Shown here piece after piece: positions 52,259 to 60,971 of a DNA stretch of 64,000 nt. A program made the translations under genes and the position numbers. This DNA is from Streptomyces sp. NBC_01689. Its GTDB lineage: Bacteria; Actinomycetota; Actinomycetes; Streptomycetales; Streptomycetaceae. Every line of letters begins with the position of its first letter. The stretch's first letter is position 1. Under the pieces are notes generated by a model. That model did no database searches, was not told the DNA's origin, and saw only the letters and a program-made list of their open reading frames with translations. The DNA is taken from the NCBI RefSeq assembly GCF_036250675.1, contig NZ_CP109592.1:2604001-2668000 (forward strand), in the 5' to 3' direction.

Positions 52259-54061
52259 TCACCGCACGCGGAAGACCGGTCCCCGCGGCGAGAACGGGAG
52301 CCGCGCGCCGTCCGGGATCAGATACGCGTGCTCGCGCCGCACCCGCAGCACGTCGCACCAGCCGTCCGTGATGACCAGCACCGGCGCGCCGGGCGGGAAG
52401 TCGTCGGCGCGGTGCAGCAGGTCGATGCCGGGCTGCAGCACCGTACCGCCGCGCCCGTGCACCCGGGTACGGCCGGCGATCTCGGTGACCGGCAGATACC
52501 CCGCGTCGTGCGGTGCGGCGTCGCAGAACACGACGCGCGCGGCGGGTACGTCACGGGCCTCGGCGTACGAGGCGATCGCGCCCAGTGCCTTGCCGAGCAG
52601 CGTGCGGTCCATGGATCCGGAGGTGTCGAGGACCACGCCGAAGGTGCAGCGGGCGACCTCCTCTGGCGGGAAGTACCGTCCGGCGCGCGGGATGTCGGGG
52701 GTCGAGGCCTGCCGCCGGGCCGGACGCGCGTACGTCCGCAGCGGCTCGGGGCGTGGCACGAACTCGTCGAACCAGCGGGCCAGTCGGGCGTCCCAGGGCA
52801 GCGGCGGGTGACTGAGCGCGCGGATCTCCTCCACCAGGCCGCCCGGCAGGAAGCCGCGTTCCTGGTACTGGTGGAGGTCCAGGCCGCGGGCCAGTCCGCG
52901 GCGGTACAGCTCGTCGAGGTCGACGTGGTCGCGCGGCGGGCCGATCGGTCCGCCGAGGATGTCGCCGGCACCCTTGCCTCGCAGGGTGGACAGCCGGCGC
53001 ATCCGCCGCAGGTCGGTGGCGATCCGGTCGTAGACCTCCTCCGCGGACAGGTCCGTCAGCTCCGCGTCGTACAGCAGCCCGTCGGGCATCGTGCCGACCT
53101 GCATCGCGCACAGCCAGCCGTTGACGACGTAGTCGCAGGCGACGTTGAAGAGGTACGGGTCGCGGGTGCCGCAGCGGTCGCCGTGCCGCAGCGCGGCGTG
53201 CAGCATCTCGTGGGCGAGGACGAACCGCCATTCCTCGTCGCCGAGTTCGCGCAGCGGATTGACGTAGATCTCACCCGCCGTCGCGTCGACCGCCGCGACG
53301 GAGATGTCGTACGCGCGCGCCAGTTCGGCGTCGGCGACCAGCGTGATGCCGGCCGCGATGCCGCCGAGCAGCGGGTAGGAGGAGACGAACCAGCTCAGCG
53401 CCCGCTCCCAGGGCTGAAGCCGGGTGGGTCCGCCGCGCATGGAGGAACGGCGGCCGCCCGCCAGGTCCATCGCCGTGGCCACGGTGCGCGTCAGGGCGTG
53501 CGCGAAGGCGAGCTGCCAGTCCGGCGCGGTACCGCCCTTCCAGGTGTCCCAGGGCACCAGCAGCTGGTCCGGGTCGGCGCCGGCCGTACCGCAGCGGTCG
53601 TACGCCGACGGGATCCCGTCGCGGCGCCAGCGGGCGGCGAGCTGCTCCTCGTCGCCGTCAGGGTAGGCCGGGGGCAGGTCCTCGGGGGTGGTGCCGACCG
53701 GGAAGCCGAGCAGGAAGCGGTTGACCACGGCGCAGCGGGCGGCCAGGTCGGCGCGGTCGGGCTGTTCGCGCCGGCCCGTCGCCGCGGGCACGTGGCCGAA
53801 GCCGAGGTGGATGACGCCGTGCGCGACCGCCCAGGCCCACTCGGCGGGTTCGGCCCGGCGGGTGGGGTGGACGTGCAGGACGCCGTCGGAGTCGACCCGG
53901 ACGAGGCCGTCGCGGGGCGATGCGGCGCAGTCCTCCTGGCGGCAGGTGCTGAACCCGATGGCGGCGAGCGCGCGGTTGGCCCGCACCAGGCGCATGCCCT
54001 CCGCGAACGCCTCCCCGGCCGGGTCCTTCTTGGGCTGGTCCCTGCCGCGCGTGCGGCTCAC
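52259..54061 (-). CDS. VWA-like domain protein with metallopeptidase-like module (DUF2201 type)
   Basis: 600 residues, GTG overlapping the ATPase stop (GTGA). The N-terminal half is a putative zinc metallopeptidase: FVLAHEMLHAALRHGDRC gives HExxH (HEMLH). The C-terminal third resembles von Willebrand factor A: FGVVLDTSGSMDRTLLGKALGAIASYAEA (MIDAS DxSxS), VHGRGGTVLQPGID, VLVITDGWCDVL. Such proteins pair with MoxR-type ATPases, presumably as client-remodelling or maturation modules. Confidence 0.87.
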   Translation of the reverse strand: MSRTRGRDQPKKDPAGEAFAEGMRLVRANRALAAIGFSTCRQEDCAASPRDGLVRVDSDGVLHVHPTRRAEPAEWAWAVAHGVIHLGFGHVPAATGRREQPDRADLAARCAVVNRFLLGFPVGTTPEDLPPAYPDGDEEQLAARWRRDGIPSAYDRCGTAGADPDQLLVPWDTWKGGTAPDWQLAFAHALTRTVATAMDLAGGRRSSMRGGPTRLQPWERALSWFVSSYPLLGGIAAGITLVADAELARAYDISVAAVDATAGEIYVNPLRELGDEEWRFVLAHEMLHAALRHGDRCGTRDPYLFNVACDYVVNGWLCAMQVGTMPDGLLYDAELTDLSAEEVYDRIATDLRRMRRLSTLRGKGAGDILGGPIGPPRDHVDLDELYRRGLARGLDLHQYQERGFLPGGLVEEIRALSHPPLPWDARLARWFDEFVPRPEPLRTYARPARRQASTPDIPRAGRYFPPEEVARCTFGVVLDTSGSMDRTLLGKALGAIASYAEARDVPAARVVFCDAAPHDAGYLPVTEIAGRTRVHGRGGTVLQPGIDLLHRADDFPPGAPVLVITDGWCDVLRVRREHAYLIPDGARLPFSPRGPVFRVR

Positions 54062-55119
54062 CGGCGGGCCTCCACCAGCCGGGGCAGGTCCCGGGCGGTC
54101 TCGACCAGGAACCACGCGGGCAGGACGGGATTGCCGTCGGCGTCCGGGGAGATGACGCTCTGCGCCACCTCCACCGAGATCTCGGCGAGCTGCACGAGCA
54201 GCGACTTGGCGCGGTACGCGGTCTGCTGTCCGGCCGCCGAGAGGTGGTCCTTGCTCGCGGGCAGCTCCTTGATCAGACGCCCCCGGAAGGACTCGGCGAG
54301 GTAGTAGAGCAGGTCCCGGTCCTCGGGCCGGTGCGGCCAGCGGGCGTCGCCCCTGAGGACGGCCTCGATGCCGAACCGGCTGCGCACGATCTTGACGTAG
54401 CCGCTGAAGGCGACCGCGTGCGCGGGCGTCAGCGTGCCGTGCGCGATCACGCCGAGGGTGGCCTCGTCCAGGGCGGGGCCGAAGGAGTGCAGCGCGTCGG
54501 AGAGGATGTGCCAGGAGCGGGGCGTGGAGAAGGGCTCCTCCGTCTTGGGCGGCTTGGACCACAGGTGGTCGGGGCGGTCGGTGAGGTGGTCCAGGACCCA
54601 GGGGTGGATGCCGTTGCCCGCGGCCCAGACCAGCCAGTCCTTCGGCGAGGCCTCCAGGTGCACATGGGCGAGGCGGTTGACGAGCGCGGAGGCGATCGGG
54701 CGGGCCAGCGCGTTGTCCGTCGCGCGGTTGCCCGCTCCGATGACGATCGACCCGGCGGGGAGTTCGTAGCTGCCGATGCGGCGGTCCAGGATCAGCGAGT
54801 AGAAGGCCTTCTGGACATCGGGCGTCGCCGCGTTCAGTTCGTCCAGGAACAGGCAGTAGGGCTCGTCGCGGGCGATCGCCTCCGGGGGGCAGAAGACGGA
54901 CCGTCCGTCGCGGATCTGCGGGACTCCGATGAGGTCCTCGGGCGCGAGCTGGGTGCCGAGCAGACTCACGCACTCCAGACCCAGCGACTCGGCGAACTCC
55001 CTCACCAGGGAGGACTTTCCGATGCCGGGAGCACCCCAGATGAAGACGGGCCGCACGGTGGCGAGACCGAGCAGCAGCTCCGGGAGGCGGGCGGGGGTGA
55101 CGGTGACGGCTGCGTGCAC
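54058..55119 (-). CDS. MoxR-type AAA+ ATPase
   Basis: 353 residues from the GTG at 55119, AGGAG seven bases upstream. Walker A FIWGAPGIGKSSLV, Walker B YCLFLDELNAATPDVQKAFYSLIL, sensor GAGNRATDNALARPIASALVNR, consistent with MoxR/AAA_5. Overlaps the VWA-like gene. MoxR/VWA pairs act as chaperone-like activators, often for metal insertion or stress; client unknown. Confidence 0.9.
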   Translation of the reverse strand: MHAAVTVTPARLPELLLGLATVRPVFIWGAPGIGKSSLVREFAESLGLECVSLLGTQLAPEDLIGVPQIRDGRSVFCPPEAIARDEPYCLFLDELNAATPDVQKAFYSLILDRRIGSYELPAGSIVIGAGNRATDNALARPIASALVNRLAHVHLEASPKDWLVWAAGNGIHPWVLDHLTDRPDHLWSKPPKTEEPFSTPRSWHILSDALHSFGPALDEATLGVIAHGTLTPAHAVAFSGYVKIVRSRFGIEAVLRGDARWPHRPEDRDLLYYLAESFRGRLIKELPASKDHLSAAGQQTAYRAKSLLVQLAEISVEVAQSVISPDADGNPVLPAWFLVETARDLPRLVEARR

Positions 55120-55215
55120 GCACGGACTCCTGGGAGGTCTTCGGGGGAGCGCGCGGCTGCGCGGTGTCCGGAACGACCAGTGTGTGCGTGTGGGTCCGTC
55201 CGCCGCAGCCCATTT

Positions 55216-57279
55216 TCAGGCGGCGCGCTCGCTCCCGGCGGCCGGCAGCGGCACCTGGGGGCCGTCGCACTCGCGCAGCCAGCCGCGCAGGACGCGGTGC
55301 ACCTGCTCCGCGCCCACCAGGCCGTCCTGGTCGTCGGCCGGCTCGGACAGGACGAGCGGCGACATCAGGAACGGACGCCCCTGGGCGCCGCCGAGGCCGC
55401 CGTGCGAGCCGATCTGCTCCTCGAAGGCGAGCACCTCGCCCTCCTTCGGGTCGTACCAGGAGTTGACCATGATGTCGGCCGCGTGCGGGAAGGTGTGCGT
55501 GCGCCGCACGGCGTCGGCGGCGCCGGGTCCGAAGTCGGCCAGCGGGCCCGGGTGTTCGTCGTCGAGCGTGCCGACGGGCGCCTCCACGCCGTGCGCGCCG
55601 ATCACCAGACCGCCGTGCTCCTCGCTGCGCACCAGCAGGAAGCCGACGCCGGGGTGGTCGGCGAGGGTGGACAGCAGCGCGGGGTGACGGCGGTCGATCT
55701 CCTCGCGGCTCATCCGGTGCGGCACGTCCGGGAAGGAGACGAGGCCGAGGTTGCCGGAGGCCAGGACGACGGGTTCGGCGCCGCGTTCGGGGCGGTGGCG
55801 CTCGCCGCTCTCCTCGACGGGCCGGCGCAGCGCGGCCCGGACCGCCGCCCGCGCCTCGGCGCCGCTGTGCGTGCCGCGCGCCCGGCGCGGCACCGGCAGC
55901 CCGCAGCCGGCCCGGACCAGGTTGCCGAGGCTGAGGCCGTAGCGGGTCAGGAAGGTCTCGCCGGGGCTCTGCCCGTGGTCCGACAGCACGACGATCCGGT
56001 ACGGCCGGGGGGCGTGTTCGGCGACCTTCTCGATCAGCGCGAGCGAGCGGTCGAGACGTTCCAGGACCTTCTGCGTGTCCCGGCCGCGCGGTCCGGAGTG
56101 GTGCGCCACCTCGTCGTACGCGACCAGGTCCGCGTAGACCGCGTTGCGCCCGGCGAGCATGTCGCCGATCACCGCGGCGACGACGACGTCCCGCTCGACG
56201 ACGGTCGCGAAGGCGCGGACGAACGGGTACAGGCCGCCGCGCCCGACCCGCGGACGCCGCTTCTGCAGCCGGGCGCGGGTGGACTGGCCGATCTCGCGGA
56301 ACACCTCGGCGACGAAGGACATCGCCGTACGGACCGCGTTGGCGGGGTCGCTGAAGTACGCGAAGTAGCCCGAGCGGGAACGGTTCTCCCGGCCTCGGCG
56401 CGCGGCTATGGAGAGCACGAGGGCGAGCTCGTCGGCGCCGCCGCTGAAGAGGTTGCCGCGGCTGGCCCCGTCGACGGTGAGCAGTCCGCCGTCGCCGGTG
56501 TACCCGATGGCCCGGCGCTGCAGTTCGGCGGCGCTGCTGGGCCGGTTGCAGACCATGACCTCGTGGCTCTCCTTCTCGTACCACCTGAAGGCCGGGACGT
56601 CGTGGTTGCTGCCGTGCAGGATGCCGAGCTGGCTGGCGCCGGTCTGGCTCGACCAGTCGGTGCGCCAGGGGGTGAGACGGTGGGTGGTGCCGAGCCAGCG
56701 CGCGACGGTCGGCATGAGTCCCCTGCCGACCGCTTCCTCCAGCACGTCGTGGCCGACGCCGTCGAGCTGGAGGAAGACGACGCCGGGGGACGAGGGTCCG
56801 CGGTGGCCGTCGGACCGGCCGCGCCGCCGGGCCGCGAGCCGGTAGAGCCTGCGCCGGTAGGCGTCGTCGTCCCGGACGGCGAGCGCGCCGCCGGTGGCGG
56901 AGGCGACCGCGGACATCACGGCGGCGACGACCACGGCGGTCTCCGGCGCGGCCTCGCTCTGTCCGGAGGGGTTGATGCGCAGGGCGAGCAGCAGCAGCGA
57001 CCCGTTCAGGAAGAAGACGAGCAGGCCGAGTACGAGTGCGGGCACGAGGAGCAGGGCCCGCACGAGCAGCGGCCACACCAGCGACGACAGCAGACCGAAG
57101 ACGCCCGCGCCGGCCGCCGCCGTGACGGCGATGCGGGTGGCGCTGTCCCCGTTGTCGGACTGCAGCTGGAAGTCGGGCAGGGCGCCGGCCAGCACCAGCA
57201 TCGTGACCGAGGACACGGCCCACACCGCGACGCTGCGCCAGACCCCGCTGAGGACCCGCCGCCACCGTCCTCCACCCAC
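55216..57279 (-). CDS. Membrane-anchored phosphodiesterase/nucleotide pyrophosphatase with holin-like N-terminus
   Basis: 687 residues from the GTG at 57279. Residues about 10-130 contain four hydrophobic helices in the phage-holin-4 (Phage_holin_4_2) pattern (SVAVWAVSSVTMLVLAGALPDFQL, LLSSLVWPLLVRALLLVPALVLGLLVFFLNGSLLLLAL, TAVVVAAVMSAVASATGGAL). Residues about 165-680 are a type I phosphodiesterase domain: VVFLQLDGVGHDVLEEA, TDWSSQTGASQLGILHG (Thr/Ser nucleophile region), LVAYDEVAHHSG, IVVLSDHGQSPG. Probably hydrolyses a phosphodiester at the membrane; substrate unknown. Confidence 0.9.
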   Translation of the reverse strand: MGGGRWRRVLSGVWRSVAVWAVSSVTMLVLAGALPDFQLQSDNGDSATRIAVTAAAGAGVFGLLSSLVWPLLVRALLLVPALVLGLLVFFLNGSLLLLALRINPSGQSEAAPETAVVVAAVMSAVASATGGALAVRDDDAYRRRLYRLAARRRGRSDGHRGPSSPGVVFLQLDGVGHDVLEEAVGRGLMPTVARWLGTTHRLTPWRTDWSSQTGASQLGILHGSNHDVPAFRWYEKESHEVMVCNRPSSAAELQRRAIGYTGDGGLLTVDGASRGNLFSGGADELALVLSIAARRGRENRSRSGYFAYFSDPANAVRTAMSFVAEVFREIGQSTRARLQKRRPRVGRGGLYPFVRAFATVVERDVVVAAVIGDMLAGRNAVYADLVAYDEVAHHSGPRGRDTQKVLERLDRSLALIEKVAEHAPRPYRIVVLSDHGQSPGETFLTRYGLSLGNLVRAGCGLPVPRRARGTHSGAEARAAVRAALRRPVEESGERHRPERGAEPVVLASGNLGLVSFPDVPHRMSREEIDRRHPALLSTLADHPGVGFLLVRSEEHGGLVIGAHGVEAPVGTLDDEHPGPLADFGPGAADAVRRTHTFPHAADIMVNSWYDPKEGEVLAFEEQIGSHGGLGGAQGRPFLMSPLVLSEPADDQDGLVGAEQVHRVLRGWLRECDGPQVPLPAAGSERAA

Positions 57280-57726
57280 GTCCTGTCCACCTCACGTCCC
57301 GGGCTCGCCCGGTCCGCGAGGCCTGCTCCCACCCTGTCACACCCGCCGGAGCGACCGGACGGGCCCGCACCGCCCCGCACCGCCCCGAGCGCGGACCGGT
57401 CGGCGACGGCGGCCGACGCCGCCGGGGCCCTGTCGACGCGAGCGGTCGACGGCGGCCGGTCGCGGTCACCAGGCGCCTGCCGACGCCGGCGGTGAGCGAC
57501 GGCCGGTCGCCGTCACCGGGAGCCTGTCGGCCGTCGCGGTCGACAGTCGCCGCCGTCGGCGTCGGCCGCCGGAAGCCAGTCGCCGGTCGCCGCCGCCGGA
57601 ACGGACGCACGCCGGAAGCCTGTCAGCGCCCCCGGAAACCGGTCGCGGGCAACGGTCGCGGGCGGCGATCGCCGGAAGCCGGCCGGGGGCGGGCGTCGGA
57701 CACCGGTCAGCGCCGCCGGAGGGCGG
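57280..57726. repeat. Degenerate GC repeat array
   Basis: Between about 57410 and 57720 many variants of CGCCGGAAGCCNGTCGC and GACGGCCGGTCGC recur every 20-40 bp. An open reading frame on the plus strand spans the array but is only the repeat read out (RRSPEAGR-type units). 57280-57410 holds nothing I can name except the upstream region of the phosphodiesterase gene. Confidence 0.55.
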
Positions 57727-58161
57727 TCAGCGGCCGTCGTACCCCGCGGTCGGCATCGACAGACGGCGGTGGACCCGGGCCTTCATCTGCGCGTCGTACG
57801 AGGGTTCCGCGCAGCCGACCGTCTCGATCCGGACGCCCCGGCGAGCGCACTCGGCGGTGAACTCCTCGACGGAGGCGAGGGCACGCTCCAGGACGCGGTG
57901 GCTCGGCGCGACGAACAGGTCGACGAGACCCGCCTCCACGTCGGCCCACAGGGTGCGGTGGTCGGGCCGCAGTCCCCGGACCAGAAGCTCCCGGGTGACG
58001 ACGTACCCGCGCTCCGCGGCCCAGCGGGCGCACATCGCGTGCTGGCTGCGGGAGTCGACGAGGAAGGGGTCCGCCTCCAGCTCCTCCAGGGGCGTCAGGC
58101 TCGCGATCGCCGTGACGCGCACCGTGCTCGGCACGGCGGAGGCACCGCGCGTGTCTCCCAT
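57727..58161 (-). CDS. Hypothetical protein, resolvase-N-terminal-like without catalytic serine
   Basis: 144 residues: ADPFLVDSRSQHAMCARWAAERGYVVTRELLVRGLRPDHRTLWADVEAGLVDLFVAPSHRVLERALASVEEFTAECARRGVRIETVG is recognisable in pieces as the serine-recombinase catalytic fold (Q..C..WA...GY.V, a G.vD.fV stretch, R.l.....E....GV). The YxRvS nucleophile motif is replaced by TAIASLTP, so recombination is not expected. Weak fold-based call. No obvious partner. Confidence 0.75.
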   Translation of the reverse strand: MGDTRGASAVPSTVRVTAIASLTPLEELEADPFLVDSRSQHAMCARWAAERGYVVTRELLVRGLRPDHRTLWADVEAGLVDLFVAPSHRVLERALASVEEFTAECARRGVRIETVGCAEPSYDAQMKARVHRRLSMPTAGYDGR

Positions 58162-58245
58162 GGCGTCCCCCTCACCTCCGGGTTTCGCCGCCGACCCTAC
58201 TCCTGCCCGTAGGCTCGGGGGGAGTCGCACGAAGGAGGCAAAGAG

Positions 58246-59019
58246 GTGCCGGTGGAGATCACCTGGTGGGGGCACGCCACCTGCACGCTGGAGGACTCCG
58301 GTACACGCGTGCTCACCGACCCCCTCTTCGCGCGCCGGCTCGCGCACCTGCGCCGCAGGCGCGGGGCGCCGCCCCCTCCCGAGGCGGCTGCCGCGGACGT
58401 GGCGCTGGTCTCGCATCTGCACGCCGACCATCTGCACGCGCCCTCGCTGCGGCTGCTCGCGCCGGGCACCCGGGTGCTGGTCCCCGAGGGGGCGGTCCGC
58501 GCGGTGCCCGCCCTGCGCAGGCTGGACCGTCTGCGGGTCACCGAGGTGACGCCCGGCGACCGGGTCCGGGTCGGTGACCTGGTGGTACGTGTCGTGTCGG
58601 CGCGGCACGACGGACGCAGGATCCCGGTCGGACCGCACCGCTCGCCCGCGCTGGGTTTCGTGGTCGAGGGCGAGGCGCGGACGTATTTCGCCGGGGACAC
58701 CGGGCTGTTCGACTCGATGGCCGAGGAGGTCGGACCGGTCGACGTGGCGCTGCTGCCGGTCGGCGGCTGGGGCCCCTTCCTCGGGGCGGAGCACCTGGAC
58801 GCGGCGCGGGCGGCGCAGGCGCTGGCCCGGCTGATGCCGCGCAGCGCCGTGCCGGTGCACTACGGCACGTACTGGCCGATCGGCATGGACGGTGTGCGCC
58901 CCCATGAATTCCATGCGCCGGGTGATGAGTTCGCGCGCCTGGCCGCCGAGTCGGCGCCCGAGGTGGCGGTGCACCGGCTCGACCACGGCCAGAGCGTGCG
59001 GCCGGAGGTCGCGCGGTGA
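58246..59019 (+). CDS. MBL-fold metal-dependent hydrolase (UlaG-like)
   Basis: 257 residues from a GTG with AAGGAGG seven bases upstream. EITWWGHATCTLEDSGTRVLTDPLF, the metal motif SHLHADHLHAP (HxHxDH), ARHDGRRI, TYFAGDTGLFDSM and VPVHYGTYWPIGMDG. Likely a cytoplasmic phosphoesterase or lactonase; substrate unknown. Overlaps the DedA gene (GTGATG). Confidence 0.92.
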   Translation: MPVEITWWGHATCTLEDSGTRVLTDPLFARRLAHLRRRRGAPPPPEAAAADVALVSHLHADHLHAPSLRLLAPGTRVLVPEGAVRAVPALRRLDRLRVTEVTPGDRVRVGDLVVRVVSARHDGRRIPVGPHRSPALGFVVEGEARTYFAGDTGLFDSMAEEVGPVDVALLPVGGWGPFLGAEHLDAARAAQALARLMPRSAVPVHYGTYWPIGMDGVRPHEFHAPGDEFARLAAESAPEVAVHRLDHGQSVRPEVAR

Positions 59020-59759
59020 TGTCGCTGTCCGCCGTGGGCACCGCCCCGGCGCTGTTCCTGTCCGCACGGAACGGCACCGCGGCGATGTTCCTTGCCGCCA
59101 CGGGCGCGGCGGTCACGCCGGAGAGCACGCAGCAGGCGATCGGCTATCCGTCGCTGTTCCTGCTGGTGCTGCTCGGCGCGCTGGTGCCCGTGGTGCCGAC
59201 GGGCGCACTGGTCAGCTCGGCGGCGGTGGTGGCCTTCCACCAGACGGCGCCGTTCGCGCTGCTGCTGGTGTTCCTGGTGGCCTCCCTCGCCGCGTTCCTC
59301 GGTGACGTGGCGCTGTACTGGCTCGGGCGGCGCGGCATGGGTTCGAGGAACGGCTCGCGCTGGCTGGAGGCGATCCGGGACCGTGCCCCCGAGGACCGGC
59401 TCGCCCAGGCCCAGCAGAAGCTGAGCGACCACGGTGCCACCGTGCTGGTGCTGTCCCGGCTGGTCCCCGCCGGACGCATACCGGTGATGCTGGCCTGCCT
59501 GCTGGCGAGGATGCCCCTGCGTGTCTTCGCCCGCGGCGACATACCCGCGTGCCTCGCCTGGGCGGCCACCTACCAGGTCATCGGCATACTGGGCGGCTCC
59601 CTCTTCGACGAACCCTGGGAGGGAGTGGTGGCGGCGGTGCTCCTGACGGTGGTCCTCGGCCTGGCGCCGGGCCTGTGGCGCCGGGTGCGCGGGACCGGAC
59701 CGTCCGGACGTCCCGGCGGGGGGACGGAGAACCCCGCGGGCGACCAGGGCAACCGCTGA
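59016..59759 (+). CDS. DedA family membrane protein
   Basis: 247 residues, GTG at 59016 preferred because GGAGG lies seven bases upstream (ATG at 59019 possible). Five or so helices; family blocks PVVPTGALVSSAAVVAF, FLVASLAAFLGDVALYWLGRRGM, LVLSRLVPAGRIPVMLACLLARMPLRVF. DedA/SNARE-associated proteins act as lipid flippases in envelope homeostasis. Coupled to the upstream hydrolase gene. Confidence 0.9.
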   Translation: MMSLSAVGTAPALFLSARNGTAAMFLAATGAAVTPESTQQAIGYPSLFLLVLLGALVPVVPTGALVSSAAVVAFHQTAPFALLLVFLVASLAAFLGDVALYWLGRRGMGSRNGSRWLEAIRDRAPEDRLAQAQQKLSDHGATVLVLSRLVPAGRIPVMLACLLARMPLRVFARGDIPACLAWAATYQVIGILGGSLFDEPWEGVVAAVLLTVVLGLAPGLWRRVRGTGPSGRPGGGTENPAGDQGNR

Positions 59760-59797
59760 CGGCCCACGCCCGAACTGCCCCCCGCCCCCCGGCGTCG

Positions 59798-60727
59798 CTA
59801 CCCGAGCACCCGGGAACCCCCCACCGGCAGATCCCACAGGTCGGCCCGTTCGAGTCCCGCCCGCTCCCAGGCCGCCCGCACCCTGGTCAAGGGCTCCAGC
59901 ACCGGCTCCGCCGAGAGCACGAACGTCCCCCAGTGCATGGGCGCCATCCGGCGGGCGCCGAGGTCGACGGCGGCCTGGACCGCCTCCTCCGGATCGCAGT
60001 GGACGTCCCTGAGCCACCACCGCGGGTCGTACGCGCCGATGGGCAGCAGGGCGAGGCCGATGCCGGGATACCGCCGGCCGATGCGCTCGAACCAGTGGCC
60101 GTAGCCCGTGTCCCCGGCGAAGTACACCCGTCGGCCGCCGGGTTCCGTCAGGACCCAGCCACCCCACAGGGTCCGGCAGGTGTCGGTGAGGCTGCGCTTG
60201 GACCAGTGGTGGGCGGGGACGAAGTCGATACGCACGCCGTCGAGTTCGGCCGCCTCCCACCAGTCCAGCTCGGTGACCCGGGTGAACCGGCGGCGCCGGA
60301 ACCAGCGTCCGAGCCCGGCCGGCACGAACACCGGTGTGTGGCGCGGCAGACGCCGCAGGGTCGGGGCGTCCAGATGGTCGTAGTGGTTGTGGCTGATGAC
60401 GACCGCGTCGACGCGCGGCAGGGCGCTCCAGGCCACGCCGACGGGGGTGATCCGGGCCGGGGTGCCGAGGATCCTGCGGGACCAGACCGGGTCGGTGAGG
60501 ACGGTGAGCCCGCCTATCCGGATCACCCAACTCGCTTGCCCCGCCCAGGATACGGCGACGGTGCGCGCGTCCACCCGGGGCAGCGGTGCCGGTGCGAACG
60601 GCACTGAGGGGATGCCGGCCGGCTCCTCGGGGCGCGGACGCAGCGCGCCCTCACGGGCGAACCGGGCGAAGGCCCGCAGCCCCGGCAGCGGGGCGGTCAG
60701 CCGGTCGACGAACGATCTGGGCCACAC
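59798..60727 (-). CDS. MBL-fold hydrolase (NAPE-PLD-like)
   Basis: 309 residues: VSWAGQASWVIRIGGLTVLTDPVWSRR, metal motif SHNHYDHLDAPTLRRL (HxHxDH), VPAHHWSKRSLTDTCRTLWGGWVL, VYFAGDTGYGHWFERI, RRMAPMHWGTFVL. The block HHWS..(S/T)..D and GGWV match the phospholipase-D-type MBL group. The GTG at 60727 has no clear ribosome site and falls inside an overlapping Pro/Ser-rich ORF, so the true start is uncertain. Confidence 0.85.
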   Translation of the reverse strand: MWPRSFVDRLTAPLPGLRAFARFAREGALRPRPEEPAGIPSVPFAPAPLPRVDARTVAVSWAGQASWVIRIGGLTVLTDPVWSRRILGTPARITPVGVAWSALPRVDAVVISHNHYDHLDAPTLRRLPRHTPVFVPAGLGRWFRRRRFTRVTELDWWEAAELDGVRIDFVPAHHWSKRSLTDTCRTLWGGWVLTEPGGRRVYFAGDTGYGHWFERIGRRYPGIGLALLPIGAYDPRWWLRDVHCDPEEAVQAAVDLGARRMAPMHWGTFVLSAEPVLEPLTRVRAAWERAGLERADLWDLPVGGSRVLG

Positions 60728-60971
60728 GCCGCTCGCCGAGCGGTCTGGGCTCGGCGAGCGGGACGACGGGAAGCGGCGGTACCGCGGGCGGAGCGGATGG
60801 GGCGGGCGGTTCGAGCAGCGAGGAGCGCGCCGCCGGAGCCGGGGAGGGCGACGGTCCGTTCGGGGACGGGGAGGGGGACGAGGACGGGGCGGGGGCCGGG
60901 GACGGGGGCGGTCCGTCCGGGGCCGGTGCGTCGGTGCCGGTGCTCGTGGTCGACCGGGACTGCTGCGTCAT
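60651..60971 (-). CDS. Questionable Pro/Ser-rich ORF coupled to the aminotransferase gene
   Basis: 106 codons, ATG at 60971 overlapping the aminotransferase stop (ATGA). The sequence is mainly Pro, Ser, Ala (PSPAPAPSSSPSPSPNGPSPSP) and then runs 77 bp into the hydrolase gene in another frame. It may be a real disordered peptide, a translation bridge, or chance. Confidence 0.25.
   Translation of the reverse strand: MTQQSRSTTSTGTDAPAPDGPPPSPAPAPSSSPSPSPNGPSPSPAPAARSSLLEPPAPSAPPAVPPLPVVPLAEPRPLGERRVAQIVRRPADRPAAGAAGLRPVRP

Noticed and set aside
52259-57610. A minus-strand open reading frame of about 1780 codons
   Set aside because: Only its last 600 codons are a real gene; the rest lacks stops because of GC composition and is antisense or out of frame to the ATPase and phosphodiesterase genes.
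57492-57860. Plus-strand ORF with RRSPEAGR-like repeats
   Set aside because: It only reads through the DNA repeat array, has no ribosome site, and overlaps the gene at 57727 on the other strand.
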